A stretch of 27,969 bases of DNA from an uncultured Eubacteriales bacterium (GCA_934462825.1 CAKSIP010000022.1:1-27969), one strand, 5' to 3'. Counted from the stretch's first letter, positions 1 through 8,299 are shown. Numbers and translations: made by a program. The notes: generated by a model not told the origin, from the sequence alone.

Positions 1-7
1 AACGGCG

Positions 8-53
8 GGGCGTGTTAAACAAATCAGTCTGAGTTGTTTAACACGCCCTTTTT
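8..53. terminator. Long palindromic hairpin at the 3' end of pyk
   Basis: A 13-bp perfect inverted repeat pairs 8-20 with 36-48 around a 15-nt loop, and a run of five T follows at 49-53 on the plus strand. It lies 14 bases beyond the pyk stop codon. The T-run favours termination of plus-strand transcription entering from the left. The stem itself could also stop minus-strand transcripts leaving pyk. It has the same design (G/C-rich outer stem, GTTAA core) as five other palindromes in the window, though its loop differs. Confidence 0.75.
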
Positions 54-66
54 CCCTGCTTTGATT

Positions 67-1488
67 TTACTTTACTACATCAACTTTAAGAATATTGGTC
101 GTTCCCGAAATGGTTACGGGGATTCCGGAGGTAATGACCACAATATCGCCGGATGCCACCAAATCAATCTGCTTGGCGCAATCCACCGCATGGCGGAACA
201 GCGCGTCGGCGTCCTTTTGCATAATGGAATGTACCGGCACAACGCCCCACGAAAGCGCCAGCTGATGATACGTCTTGATCTCCGGTGTAGCAGCCACGAT
301 CGGCATAATCGGGCGGTATTTGGACACGCCGCGAGCCGTATCGCCCGATTTGGTAACGGCAATTACGGCTTTCGCGTGCAGGTCGCCGGCACTGCGGCAA
401 GCGGCATCGCAAATGGCATTCGTCACGTCCGAAAGTCCGGCATCATAAATCATACCGTGATACATATCCATGGCAAACGCATCGCGCTCGGCTTGCTCCA
501 CAATTTTGGCCATAACCTCCACCACGCGCACCGGGTTGACGCCGATGGTGGTTTCGCCCGACAGCATCACGGCCGAGGTGCCGTCAAACACCGCGTTGGC
601 CACATCCGTGATCTCAGCTCGCGTAGGCGAATAACTTGTTATCATGGATTCCAGCATCTGCGTAGCCGTAATAACCATTTTACCCGAACGATAGCATTTC
701 TGAATAAACATCTTCTGCAAGCCCGGCAGGCGTTCAAATTCCACTTCCACGCCCATATCGCCTCTGGCAACCATAATGCCGTCGGAATGACGAAGAATTT
801 CATCAAAATTTTGGATTCCTTCAATATTTTCGATTTTGGAGATAATCCGAATATGATGTCCGCCATGAAAATCCACAAATTTCCGCAGGGCGATGACATC
901 CTCAGCCGAACGCACAAAGGAAGCGGCAATAAAATCCACGTCCATTTCGATGCCGAACAAAAGATCCGCCTCGTCTCTGGGGCTGATATACGGCATATTC
1001 AGATGCACGTTGGGCACGTTGACGCTCTTATGGGTTTTCAGAACGCCCCCCTCCACAATGCGGCAAAGCACTTCCGTTTTGGTGGTGCTTTCCACTTCAA
1101 GGATGATTCTTCCGTCATCCATTAAAATCCGGTTTCCTTTAGAAAGCTGCGTTGGAAAGTCCTTATAAGATATGGAGGCTCGTTCTTCATTGCCAACAAT
1201 CAATTCGGTTGTCAGCACATACGATTTTCCCTTCACCAGCGTGGCGCTGCCGCCCCCCATTTCGCCGATGCGCACCTCCGGGCCTTTCGTGTCCAGCATA
1301 ACGGCTGCCGGAACCTTCATCCGATCCCGGACGCGCCGGAATGTTTCCATCAATTCTTTGTGATATTCATGAGTGCCGTGCGAAAAGTTGAACCGTGCCA
1401 CATCCATTCCGGCCTGCAGCATTTTTTCGATCACTTCTTCAGTGCTGCTGGCAGGGCCTAACGTACATACGATTTTGGTTTTCTTCAT
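67..1488 (-). CDS. pyk: Pyruvate kinase
   Basis: Cytoplasmic glycolytic enzyme that transfers phosphate from phosphoenolpyruvate to ADP, giving pyruvate and ATP. The 473-residue protein starts with the family hallmark KTKIVCTLGPAS. It has LDTKGPEVRIG near residues 65-75 before the B domain, the catalytic lysine in SKIE (K218), the metal-binding ARGDMG at 241-246, and ATQMLESM and SGET further on. The length fits the short form without the extra C-terminal PEP-utiliser domain found in Bacillus. AGGGG lies six bases before the ATG, so this start is well supported. The gene begins 18 bases after the hprK stop, so the two are almost certainly co-transcribed. Known family behaviour is allosteric activation by sugar phosphates; the C-terminal regulatory domain is present. 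Confidence 0.97.
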   Translation of the reverse strand: MKKTKIVCTLGPASSTEEVIEKMLQAGMDVARFNFSHGTHEYHKELMETFRRVRDRMKVPAAVMLDTKGPEVRIGEMGGGSATLVKGKSYVLTTELIVGNEERASISYKDFPTQLSKGNRILMDDGRIILEVESTTKTEVLCRIVEGGVLKTHKSVNVPNVHLNMPYISPRDEADLLFGIEMDVDFIAASFVRSAEDVIALRKFVDFHGGHHIRIISKIENIEGIQNFDEILRHSDGIMVARGDMGVEVEFERLPGLQKMFIQKCYRSGKMVITATQMLESMITSYSPTRAEITDVANAVFDGTSAVMLSGETTIGVNPVRVVEVMAKIVEQAERDAFAMDMYHGMIYDAGLSDVTNAICDAACRSAGDLHAKAVIAVTKSGDTARGVSKYRPIMPIVAATPEIKTYHQLALSWGVVPVHSIMQKDADALFRHAVDCAKQIDLVASGDIVVITSGIPVTISGTTNILKVDVVK

Positions 1489-1506
1489 TGATTTCCCCTT
1501 TTGCTG

Positions 1507-2493
1507 TTACTGTTGTTCTTTGTTTCCGTTTTCGTTTTCGTTTTCTTGTTCTTGTTCTTTTTCTTTGTTTTCAAACTGCGCCATCAGCCGACGATTAAAT
1601 TCCTCCGCTGTATTATAGCCCATCTTTTTCTGCCGGTTATTCATAGCGGCAATCTCGATGATAATGGCCATGTTTCTTCCCGGCGTGACAGGGATGGTAA
1701 TGGAGGGAACCTCCACATCCAATATATTGAAGGTTTCGCTTTGCAAGCCGAAACGGTCATACATTTTTCCGTTAATCCAAGGCTCCAAATTGACGATCAA
1801 ATCAATCTGCTCCGTCTCTTTGATGGCTCCCATACCGAAAATTCTACGCACATCCACAATGCCGATGCCGCGCAGCTCCACGTAATGCCGAATCAAATCC
1901 GGGGCAAGGCCCACGAGCTTTTTATCCGACACCCGTTTGATTTCCACCGCATCATCCGCAATCAGTCGATGACCGCGCTTGACAAGCTCGATTGCCGTTT
2001 CACTTTTTCCAATTCCGCTCTCGCCCAAAAGCAACAGGCCTTCGCCGTACACCTCCACAAACACGCCGTGGCGGGTAATGCGGGGGGCAAGCTGAAGGTT
2101 CAGCCATGTAATGATGGTTGCCATCGCGTGGCTGGTTCTTTCATGTGTGGTAAGAATCGGAACATGGTGAATTTGGGCCAGCTCCAAAATTTCCGGATAA
2201 ACCGGAAGGTCGGAGGTAACAATGACCGCCTGCGGCCCCTGACTGATAAAATTTTCAATTTTGAATTTCCGTTCAAAATCGGGCAAATTTTCCAGATATT
2301 TATGCTCCGCTTTTCCAATCATTTGTATGCGCGTTGCATCAAAAATCTCATAAAAGCCGGAGAGAGCCAGGCCGGGACGATCCACCTCCGGGTTGGTTAT
2401 CATTATTTTGTCGGCTTCCTGCGGAAGATATACCGTCTCCAGATGAAACTCCTTGATCAGTTTAGCCAAAGAAATGCTGTATTTTTCTTTCAT
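1507..2493 (-). CDS. hprK: HPr kinase/phosphorylase
   Basis: Bifunctional enzyme that phosphorylates and dephosphorylates a serine of HPr, the central switch of carbon catabolite repression in Firmicutes. The 328-residue protein has the N-terminal HprK domain (about 1-130), catalytic histidine H142 in TRHG, the Walker A loop GESGIGKS at 157-164, acidic residues in IADDAVEI at 178-185, ELRGIGIVDVRRIFG around 207-221, and the C-terminal signature IPVTPGRNMA at 267-276. GGAG lies upstream of the ATG. After residue 309 the protein ends in a Glu/Gln/Asn tail encoded by hexanucleotide repeats, which is not part of the catalytic fold. It is the first gene of the hprK-pyk operon and has its own consensus-like promoter. 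Confidence 0.96.
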   Translation of the reverse strand: MKEKYSISLAKLIKEFHLETVYLPQEADKIMITNPEVDRPGLALSGFYEIFDATRIQMIGKAEHKYLENLPDFERKFKIENFISQGPQAVIVTSDLPVYPEILELAQIHHVPILTTHERTSHAMATIITWLNLQLAPRITRHGVFVEVYGEGLLLLGESGIGKSETAIELVKRGHRLIADDAVEIKRVSDKKLVGLAPDLIRHYVELRGIGIVDVRRIFGMGAIKETEQIDLIVNLEPWINGKMYDRFGLQSETFNILDVEVPSITIPVTPGRNMAIIIEIAAMNNRQKKMGYNTAEEFNRRLMAQFENKEKEQEQENENENGNKEQQ

Positions 2494-2585
2494 TCGTTAT
2501 GTCTCTCCCTTCCTTTGCCCTCGCGGGAACGGCTCTGTACGGGTTCGTCAGCGCCTTGGAGAAAGTCTCTCTCCCTAATGGCAAT

Positions 2586-2614
2586 ATTATACTATTTTTC
2601 GTCAGAATTATCAA
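2586..2614 (-). promoter_or_regulatory. Sigma-A promoter of hprK-pyk
   Basis: On the minus strand TTGATA (2609-2614) is separated by 17 bases from TATAAT (2586-2591). The predicted transcript would start near 2579 and have a leader of about 85 bases before hprK. Confidence 0.8.
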
Positions 2615-2644
2615 TCCCCTCTCACTATAATTTTTTAAAATTTC

Positions 2645-2673
2645 ACCACAAAAACACAATTATGTAGTATAAT
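2645..2673 (+). promoter_or_regulatory. Tentative promoter of the lipoprotein operon
   Basis: A perfect TATAAT -10 box lies at 2668-2673, 39 bases before the first gene. The -35 position (2645-2650, ACCACA) is poor, so either an activator is used or the promoter is weak. It is back-to-back with the hprK promoter in a 219-bp divergent region. Confidence 0.5.
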
Positions 2674-2712
2674 ATAAGCGAAAGGTTGTATAAACGTGAA
2701 AGGAACCCCATT

Positions 2713-3819
2713 ATGAAAGATAAAAAACGATTTGTCCAACGCTTCGGGCTTGCTTTACTCTCGGCCTTGCTTGCCCTTCTTTGTCTGACCTCCTGCGGAA
2801 AAGATATTCTTTCCGGCGCCAAAACCAAAAAGCAGGATGTCAAGGTCATCGGAACCATCGGAAGCTACGAGGTTTGCTATGACGAGCTTCGCTATGTGGT
2901 CATGGCCTGCCGTCAACTGTTGGATGCCCGTTACGGGAAAGAGGCTTTCGCCAATCCTTCCACCGCCGAAAGCTATAAAAAGGAATTGGAGGCGATGGTG
3001 AATGAGCGGATCACGGCCAATTACGCCGTGTTTATTCTCTGCGACGAAAACGGATTGTCGGATATACGCAAGGACAAGGATGCCATCAAATATGTAGAGC
3101 GAAAAGTGGACAGCGTTCTGTATTATTTTGCTTCGCAAAACGGTCTTGACGTTTCCTTAGACGCGGCGACCGATGAATATGTCTACGGCTCCGGCGCGAA
3201 GAAGAAAGCCATGAAGCTGTACCTGGAGGATTTGGAAAAGCAATGCCTTTCCGACCGCGTTATGCGTCTGACGCTGGGAGCCGAATATGCTTTTGAGCGT
3301 CTGCAGTATACTTTGGCTCAAAGCGGCCAGATTATCAGCAGTGCCGACGACATGGGAGCTTTTATGAAAAGCGACAAGTTCATTTGTACACGGCACGTGT
3401 TTATTTCCAAATCGAGCGGTCGTTCCGAAAAAGAATGTCAGCAGAGAGCGGAAGAAGTGCTGCGCCGTTACCAAAACGGTGCAAGCATGAGCTCCTTAAT
3501 TGCCAGCAAGTACAACGAGGATGTTTCCATGAGCGAGGCAGGCTATTATTTCACCTACGGCGAAATGGATGAGCGCTATGAAGCGGCGGCTTTTGCTCTG
3601 AGCCCCGGACAAGTCAGCGATATTGTGGAAACCGATGACGGCTTTTTCCTGATTGAACGAATGGAAAAATCGGCCTCCTATATGGCAAGCCACATCGATT
3701 CCTTCAGCACACAGATCACCTATGCTCTCGTCAATGAAATCGTGCGGGCACGCCAAAAACAACTTGCTTTGACGTACAACGATTATGGACGCAGTTTGAT
3801 CTTTACAGAAATGAAGTAA
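2713..3819 (+). CDS. Parvulin-like (PrsA/SurA-type) lipoprotein, first paralog
   Basis: Predicted membrane-anchored foldase or chaperone acting outside the cytoplasmic membrane. The 368-residue protein has a basic N-terminus, a hydrophobic stretch (11-25) and a lipobox LTSC with the modified cysteine at C28. A SurA-like N-terminal region follows, then a rotamase domain at about 224-318, recognisable from TRHVFIS, EAAAFALSPGQVSDIVET and DGFFLIERM. H228 at the start of the domain is kept, but the later active-site histidine of the usual GYHII segment is replaced (FFLI), so prolyl isomerase activity is uncertain. The ATG at 2713 is chosen over the in-frame TTG at 2686 because AGGAA lies seven bases upstream of it. 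The next gene is a paralog 21 bases downstream. Confidence 0.85.
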   Translation: MKDKKRFVQRFGLALLSALLALLCLTSCGKDILSGAKTKKQDVKVIGTIGSYEVCYDELRYVVMACRQLLDARYGKEAFANPSTAESYKKELEAMVNERITANYAVFILCDENGLSDIRKDKDAIKYVERKVDSVLYYFASQNGLDVSLDAATDEYVYGSGAKKKAMKLYLEDLEKQCLSDRVMRLTLGAEYAFERLQYTLAQSGQIISSADDMGAFMKSDKFICTRHVFISKSSGRSEKECQQRAEEVLRRYQNGASMSSLIASKYNEDVSMSEAGYYFTYGEMDERYEAAAFALSPGQVSDIVETDDGFFLIERMEKSASYMASHIDSFSTQITYALVNEIVRARQKQLALTYNDYGRSLIFTEMK

Positions 3820-3840
3820 GCCATGAAAAGGGGAAAAAGC

Positions 3841-4875
3841 ATGCAGTCAAATCAAATCAAAGTAAAAAAATGCGGAAAAATCCTTGCCCTGCTTCTTGTG
3901 ACCGTCCTCCTCTGCCCCTGTCTCTTTGCCTGCTCCTCAAACAAAAAAAATCTTCGAGCGGTCGGCACGGTGGGAAATTATGATGTATGCTACGAGGAGC
4001 TTCGCTGGCTGACACTGCAATACAAGGATCTGTTGGCCTCCACCTACGGAAAAGACATTTGGAAAAACAGCGACACGGCTGAGCAATACCGCGAGGAGCT
4101 TTACGATGCCGTTTACAAAAGCATCGTCTCCAATTACGCGATCCTTTCCCTCTGCGACGATGACATCTTGAAGCTGAACGGCGAAAAAACCGTTGACATC
4201 AACAGCACCGAGGTGCAGGACATTGTACAGCAGTACGTCGATCAGACCATTTCCGAGGCAGGAAGCAAGTCGGCCTATGAAGCCAAGCTGAAAAGCCTTT
4301 ATATGACCGACCATCTTTATCGCTTTATTTACGGGGTAGATATTTGCGAAACGCTTTTATTCAACTCCTATTGCAACCTCACAATTATTGACGACAGCGA
4401 TCAGGCGGCCATTGATTACATTTACAAGAATTTCATTCGCACGGTTCATATTTATATTCAAAACGATCCCAAAGACGATGTGGAAAGCAATCGCGCCACG
4501 GCAGAAGCCGTTCGCGTCAAGCTGTTAAACGGCGAAGACATCAACGCCTTAGTGGCCAAATACAGCGAGGACAAATACATGACGACATCCGACGGCTATT
4601 ACTTCACACACGGGCGCTACTCCAAAGCCTATGAGGATGCGGCCTTTGCGCTGGAGGTCGGGCAGGTGTCCCCGGTTGTCGAAACTTATTCCGGTTTTTA
4701 TGTGATCAAGCGTATGGAATTGGACGCCAATTACATTGGAACGCACTTTGCCAAGGAGCTCAAACAGCAGTATCTTTTAGCGGTTTTTGATGAGATCGTC
4801 AACAAACGCAAGGCAGAGCTTTCCTTTACACCGAATGAATACGGAGAATCCTTGGATCTGACGCAAATGAAATGA
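3841..4875 (+). CDS. Parvulin-like (PrsA/SurA-type) lipoprotein, second paralog
   Basis: Second lipoprotein of the same design, 344 residues. It has a lipobox LFAC with C31 after a hydrophobic segment, an N-terminal region parallel to its neighbour (VGTVGNYDVCYEELR versus IGTIGSYEVCYDELR) and a rotamase-like domain at about 199-292 with EDAAFALEVGQVSPVVET and SGFYVIKRM. As in the first copy the late active-site histidine is absent (FYVI). An in-frame ATG exists at 3823, but AGGGG seven bases before the ATG at 3841 makes the latter the better start. Tandem duplication followed by divergence is the simplest origin. The pair may share clients or form a heteromer; that is inference. Confidence 0.85.
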   Translation: MQSNQIKVKKCGKILALLLVTVLLCPCLFACSSNKKNLRAVGTVGNYDVCYEELRWLTLQYKDLLASTYGKDIWKNSDTAEQYREELYDAVYKSIVSNYAILSLCDDDILKLNGEKTVDINSTEVQDIVQQYVDQTISEAGSKSAYEAKLKSLYMTDHLYRFIYGVDICETLLFNSYCNLTIIDDSDQAAIDYIYKNFIRTVHIYIQNDPKDDVESNRATAEAVRVKLLNGEDINALVAKYSEDKYMTTSDGYYFTHGRYSKAYEDAAFALEVGQVSPVVETYSGFYVIKRMELDANYIGTHFAKELKQQYLLAVFDEIVNKRKAELSFTPNEYGESLDLTQMK

Positions 4876-4916
4876 CGCCTTTCCCGGCGCACAAAAAACG
4901 AAGGAGGAACGGGCCG

Positions 4917-5903
4917 ATGGCACTTCCCGGACAAAATCGTTCGCACAAGCATCAAAAGCTCAACAACTATACGATAGCCACCGCGCAAAAAAGCCAAAAA
5001 AGGCCGGCACGCCTTCGCCTTTGGTGGTGGATTCCGATTGGGGCTATAGTGGCCGCGATTTTGGCTGTCTCTCTTGGCAGCTTTCTCGGAAAGAAGGCGC
5101 AGGAGGTTCCTTCAATCCATGACACTCCCTCTAAAAACCCGGACGCCCCCTCTCTCGATTTGCTCGAAACCGGGGCCATTCACGGCGTTTTTGTTTCTCT
5201 CAAAGGCATTATGGATAACACAGCCTATGAAGTCCGTCGTCAAATTCCTTCCTCGGCAACGGCCGTTTCCCTCCGGCTTTTCGATGAAGCGGGAAGCCCT
5301 TACTATCATTCGGAGGTGGCCGAGGCCTTTGGCCAGCGGCATGGGGATTTAACCTTGGCACGTATTTTCGGTGCGTGCGCGGATGCGGAGGTTTACACCG
5401 ATGTTCTTTTTCCCTCCGTGGCTTTGAAAAACACCGATGTGCACAAGCAAAGCGTATTGAATGCTTATGACGCCTCCATGGCCAAGGAGTTGGCCGACGC
5501 AGGCGCCGATGAAATTCTGATGATGGCTTCCCTGCTCGGCGAGGACACGCTTTCCCTGCTATCCTCCGAGAGCTTTCCCCAAAAGCTTGCCGAGCTCACC
5601 GTCGCCATCCGGCAGCAGGCGCCGACGCTTCATATCGGACTTATGATTGCGCCTTCCCTGCTTTCCGACAGCGATTATACGGCCGAAACCGATGCGTTGG
5701 CATTATGCACGGATTTTCTCGCGGTTGACCTTTCGTCTTACACGACAGCGGAAGCGCTGAAAGACTTTCTTTCAGAGGCAGCCGTTCCCGTGTTGCGGCA
5801 CAAGATTCGATTGCTGCTCCCCCAATGGGACGAAGCCGAGAAAGCCAAGGCGGACGAGCTGCTTGCAAGCTATCGGATCGACAATTATCAAACGGTAGGA
5901 TAA
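4917..5903 (+). CDS. Membrane-anchored TIM-barrel-like protein, possibly glycoside hydrolase-like
   Basis: The 328-residue protein has a basic cytoplasmic N-terminus (about 1-35), one strong transmembrane segment (about 36-58) starting with a WWW motif, and a large extracytoplasmic domain. The segment from GAIHGVFVSLKGIM through TAVSLRLFDEAGSPYYHSEV resembles the first strands of DUF4015-type putative glycoside hydrolase barrels, and ELADAGADEILMM resembles a later strand-helix unit. I cannot see convincing catalytic acids, so hydrolase activity is not claimed. AAGGAGG lies nine bases before the ATG at 4917, which decides this start over an in-frame ATG at 4872 overlapping the previous stop. 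It is third in the operon with the two lipoproteins, suggesting a shared cell-surface role. Confidence 0.6.
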   Translation: MALPGQNRSHKHQKLNNYTIATAQKSQKRPARLRLWWWIPIGAIVAAILAVSLGSFLGKKAQEVPSIHDTPSKNPDAPSLDLLETGAIHGVFVSLKGIMDNTAYEVRRQIPSSATAVSLRLFDEAGSPYYHSEVAEAFGQRHGDLTLARIFGACADAEVYTDVLFPSVALKNTDVHKQSVLNAYDASMAKELADAGADEILMMASLLGEDTLSLLSSESFPQKLAELTVAIRQQAPTLHIGLMIAPSLLSDSDYTAETDALALCTDFLAVDLSSYTTAEALKDFLSEAAVPVLRHKIRLLLPQWDEAEKAKADELLASYRIDNYQTVG

Positions 5904-5922
5904 TCCATTCGACATTACAAAA

Positions 5923-5947
5923 GGCCGGGATCCCGACCGACATTTTT
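5923..5947 (+). terminator. Short intrinsic terminator after the 4917-5903 gene
   Basis: A GC-rich imperfect hairpin at 5923-5938, built around the palindrome CGGGATCCCG, is followed by five T at 5943-5947. It sits 20 bases after the stop codon and directly abuts the long palindrome at 5948-5986. The same short-plus-long arrangement occurs at 15385-15448 and, inverted, at 27792-27854. Confidence 0.75.
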
Positions 5948-5986
5948 AAGGGGCGGTTAAAAACTCGATGTTTTTAACCGCCCCTT
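5948..5986. terminator. Long palindrome at convergent junction
   Basis: A perfect 17-bp stem (5948-5964 with 5970-5986) closes a 5-nt loop TCGAT. The stem carries an A-tract before and a T-tract after the loop. It lies between two genes transcribed toward each other, so a bidirectional terminator is the likely role. The loop and inner stem are identical to those of the palindrome at 27792-27828. Confidence 0.8.
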
Positions 5987-5996
5987 GTTATGGTTA

Positions 5997-6965
5997 TCAG
6001 GCCCAGCTCATCGTCATGGGCTTTTCTTCCTGAATGATAATCCGATTCAAAAATTCCACCGCTTTTCTGAGGCCTTCGTCAATCGTCATAAAGCTATCCT
6101 CGTGCTCGATGGAAAGCACACGATCATAGCCGCAAAGGCGAAGATTGCTGACCAGATCGCGCCAATAGGATTCCCCGTTTCCGTAACCCACGGTGCGGAA
6201 CACCCAAGAGCGATGAATTTCATCGCTGTAATGCTTGGTATCCAACACACCGTTTTTCGCCGTATTATACATATCCATCTTGGTATCCTTGGCATGCACA
6301 TGATAAATGGCGCCGGCCAACTCACGGATAGCGGCCACGGGATCCATCCCCTGCCAAATCAAGTGCGACGGATCGAAGTTGGCTCCGACAACATCGCCAA
6401 CGGCGGCGCGCAGGCGAAGCAAGGTTTCCGGGTTGTAAACGCAGAAGCCGGGATGCATTTCAAACGCAATCCGATCCACATGGTGTGCCTTGGCAAAGGC
6501 ACCGGCCTCTTTCCAATACGGAATCAGCTTTTCGTTCCACTGCCAATCCAAAATTTTCAGGAAATCTTCCGGCCATGGGCAAGTTACCCAGTTGGGATAC
6601 TGCGAAGTTTCGCTGTCGCCCGGGCATCCCGAAAAGGCGATGACAGTATCCACGCCCAATTTTTCCGCCAAAAGCACGGCGTTTCTGAAATCTTCATCAA
6701 ACTTCTTGGCTATGGCTTGATTCGGATGCAGGGCGTTTCCGTGCGCGGCCAGCGCGCAGATCCGAACATCATATTTTTGAAATGTCTGAACAAAGGCCTT
6801 ATATTTGGCAGGATCCGCCAACAGCTCGGCCGGGTTGCAGTGCGCCTTTCCGGGGTAGCCACCGGCGCCGATTTCCACAGTGTGAACGCCAAGTCCGGTC
6901 AGGATTTTCAAGGTTTCGTCCAACGGCTTTTTGCCGTACAAGTTGGCAAGTACGCTCAATTCCAT
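5997..6965 (-). CDS. Sugar phosphate isomerase/epimerase (AP endonuclease-2-like TIM barrel)
   Basis: A 322-residue member of the IolE / sugar-phosphate epimerase family, cytoplasmic, usually metal-dependent and acting on ketoses, inosose or related sugars. Candidate metal ligands appear in the expected order: E169 in FEMHPG, D198 in NFDPSH, H224 in HVHAKD and E287 in SIEHED. Two ATGs are possible. The one at 6974 directly abuts GGAG, leaving no spacing, whereas the ATG at 6965 has nine bases, so 6965 is chosen. It follows a Gfo/Idh/MocA oxidoreductase gene by 51 bases, a pairing typical of sugar or inositol catabolic operons. The substrate cannot be read from the sequence. Confidence 0.85.
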   Translation of the reverse strand: MELSVLANLYGKKPLDETLKILTGLGVHTVEIGAGGYPGKAHCNPAELLADPAKYKAFVQTFQKYDVRICALAAHGNALHPNQAIAKKFDEDFRNAVLLAEKLGVDTVIAFSGCPGDSETSQYPNWVTCPWPEDFLKILDWQWNEKLIPYWKEAGAFAKAHHVDRIAFEMHPGFCVYNPETLLRLRAAVGDVVGANFDPSHLIWQGMDPVAAIRELAGAIYHVHAKDTKMDMYNTAKNGVLDTKHYSDEIHRSWVFRTVGYGNGESYWRDLVSNLRLCGYDRVLSIEHEDSFMTIDEGLRKAVEFLNRIIIQEEKPMTMSWA

Positions 6966-7016
6966 AATATTCATCTCCGTATCAATTAAATTTTGATGAT
7001 TTTTGTCTCGTTCCGA

Positions 7017-8111
7017 TCAAAATCTGTATATATCGCCCGTGGCGGCCGAACGGTAAATGCCTTCCAAAATTCTCGTTACCGTGTAAGCCTCCTCCGGCTT
7101 CACCAGCGGCTCCGTATTATTTACAACGGAAGCAATCCACTGCGCCGCCTCGATTTCGGCCGGCTTTCCCGTAGAATTAGCGACAAAGAATGCCGCGCCG
7201 CTGACGGCGTTTAGATCCGGCTTCAAAACGTAAGGAAATCCGTTGCGAATGCCGTTGATGCGAATGCCGTCGTCCATATCGCCGCCGGCCAGCGTTCCGC
7301 AAATGGTGGTGATCGCTTCACGCACGTCCAAGGTATTCAGTGCCCACGACGATTCCAGATTGATGGTGGCGCCGTTTTCCATGACAACAAAGCCAAAGGC
7401 GCTGTCCTCTACCGTGAATTTTTCCGGATCCCAATTGCCCCAGGCATTGCCTTGATTGGTCTGCCCATTCAGCTTGTGATAGGTCGTTCCGACGCAATAT
7501 TTCGGCTTGTAGTTTTGCATCATCCAAAGAGTCAGATCCAAGGCGTGGGTGCCGATGTCGATCAGCGGGCCGCCGCCCTGCTCGTATTCATTCAAAAACA
7601 CGCCCCATGTCGGGACAGCGCGACGGCGAAGTGCCGTTGCCTTTGCATAGTAAATATCGCCAAACGTGCCTTTGTCCACTTCCGCTTTCATAAATTGTGA
7701 GTCTTTTCTAAAGCGGCTCTGATACCCGATGGTCAGCTTTTTCCCGGTGCGCTTGGCGGCATCCAGCATTTTTTTCGCTTCCTCGGAATTGATAGCCATC
7801 GGTTTTTCACACATGACATGCTTGCCGGCCTCCAAGGCGTCTACGGTAATAAAGCTGTGTGACCGGTTCGGCGTACAGACGTGAACCACATCAATAGTCT
7901 TATCCTCCAAAAGCTCCTTATAATTGATGTAAACCCGACTATCGGGCGTGCCGAATTTTTCCTTGGCCTTTACGGCTCGTTCTTCTACAATATCGCAAAA
8001 AGCGACCATTTGCACGTTCGGCAGCACCGCGAGGGAGGGCATATGCTTTCCTTTAGCAATACCTCCGCAACCGATAATGCCGACTCGGACTTTATCGTTA
8101 GCTCCACACAT
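7017..8111 (-). CDS. Gfo/Idh/MocA family NAD(P)-dependent oxidoreductase
   Basis: A 364-residue dehydrogenase with an N-terminal Rossmann fold (VGIIGCGGIAKGKHMPSL, residues 10-27), the catalytic lysine in CEKPMA (K103) and the conserved aspartate and histidine in DIGTHALDL (D186, H190). Family members oxidise cyclitols or sugars, often together with an epimerase such as the downstream neighbour. The reading frame extends to a TTG at 8132, but GGAGG eight bases ahead of the ATG at 8111 fixes the start there. It is the first gene of a two-gene operon with a strong sigma-A promoter, divergent from a dehydrogenase gene. Confidence 0.9.
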   Translation of the reverse strand: MCGANDKVRVGIIGCGGIAKGKHMPSLAVLPNVQMVAFCDIVEERAVKAKEKFGTPDSRVYINYKELLEDKTIDVVHVCTPNRSHSFITVDALEAGKHVMCEKPMAINSEEAKKMLDAAKRTGKKLTIGYQSRFRKDSQFMKAEVDKGTFGDIYYAKATALRRRAVPTWGVFLNEYEQGGGPLIDIGTHALDLTLWMMQNYKPKYCVGTTYHKLNGQTNQGNAWGNWDPEKFTVEDSAFGFVVMENGATINLESSWALNTLDVREAITTICGTLAGGDMDDGIRINGIRNGFPYVLKPDLNAVSGAAFFVANSTGKPAEIEAAQWIASVVNNTEPLVKPEEAYTVTRILEGIYRSAATGDIYRF

Positions 8112-8160
8112 TTTTACATCCTCCGCGTCCAATTTTTTATTTGGGATTCAAACCATGTTA

Positions 8161-8189
8161 ATTATATCACACTCAACCTTTCATTGCAA
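8161..8189 (-). promoter_or_regulatory. Sigma-A promoter of the oxidoreductase-epimerase operon
   Basis: On the minus strand TTGCAA (8184-8189) and TATAAT (8161-8166) are separated by exactly 17 bases, about 50 bases before the oxidoreductase start. Confidence 0.85.
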
Positions 8190-8259
8190 CGGCTTTCTCG
8201 TTTTTTTCCTTGTTTTTGCGATTTCAAGTTTTTTGCTTTTTTACCGGAAGCCGTTCGAT

Positions 8260-8286
8260 GAAAAGCCGCAAAAAATATGGCTTTTC
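8260..8286. promoter_or_regulatory. Inverted repeat upstream of the dehydrogenase promoter, candidate operator
   Basis: GAAAAGCC (8260-8267) and GGCTTTTC (8279-8286) form a perfect 8-bp inverted repeat with an 11-bp AT-rich centre. Its midpoint lies roughly 60 bases upstream of the expected start site of the plus-strand promoter, a position typical of activator sites. The regulator is not visible in the window. Confidence 0.4.
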
Positions 8287-8299
8287 GTGCAAAAAGATA

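Noticed and set aside
34..1125. A 363-codon plus-strand frame antisense to pyk
   Set aside because: Histidine- and glycine-rich mirror of the pyk codons with no motif; pyk is unmistakable on the minus strand.
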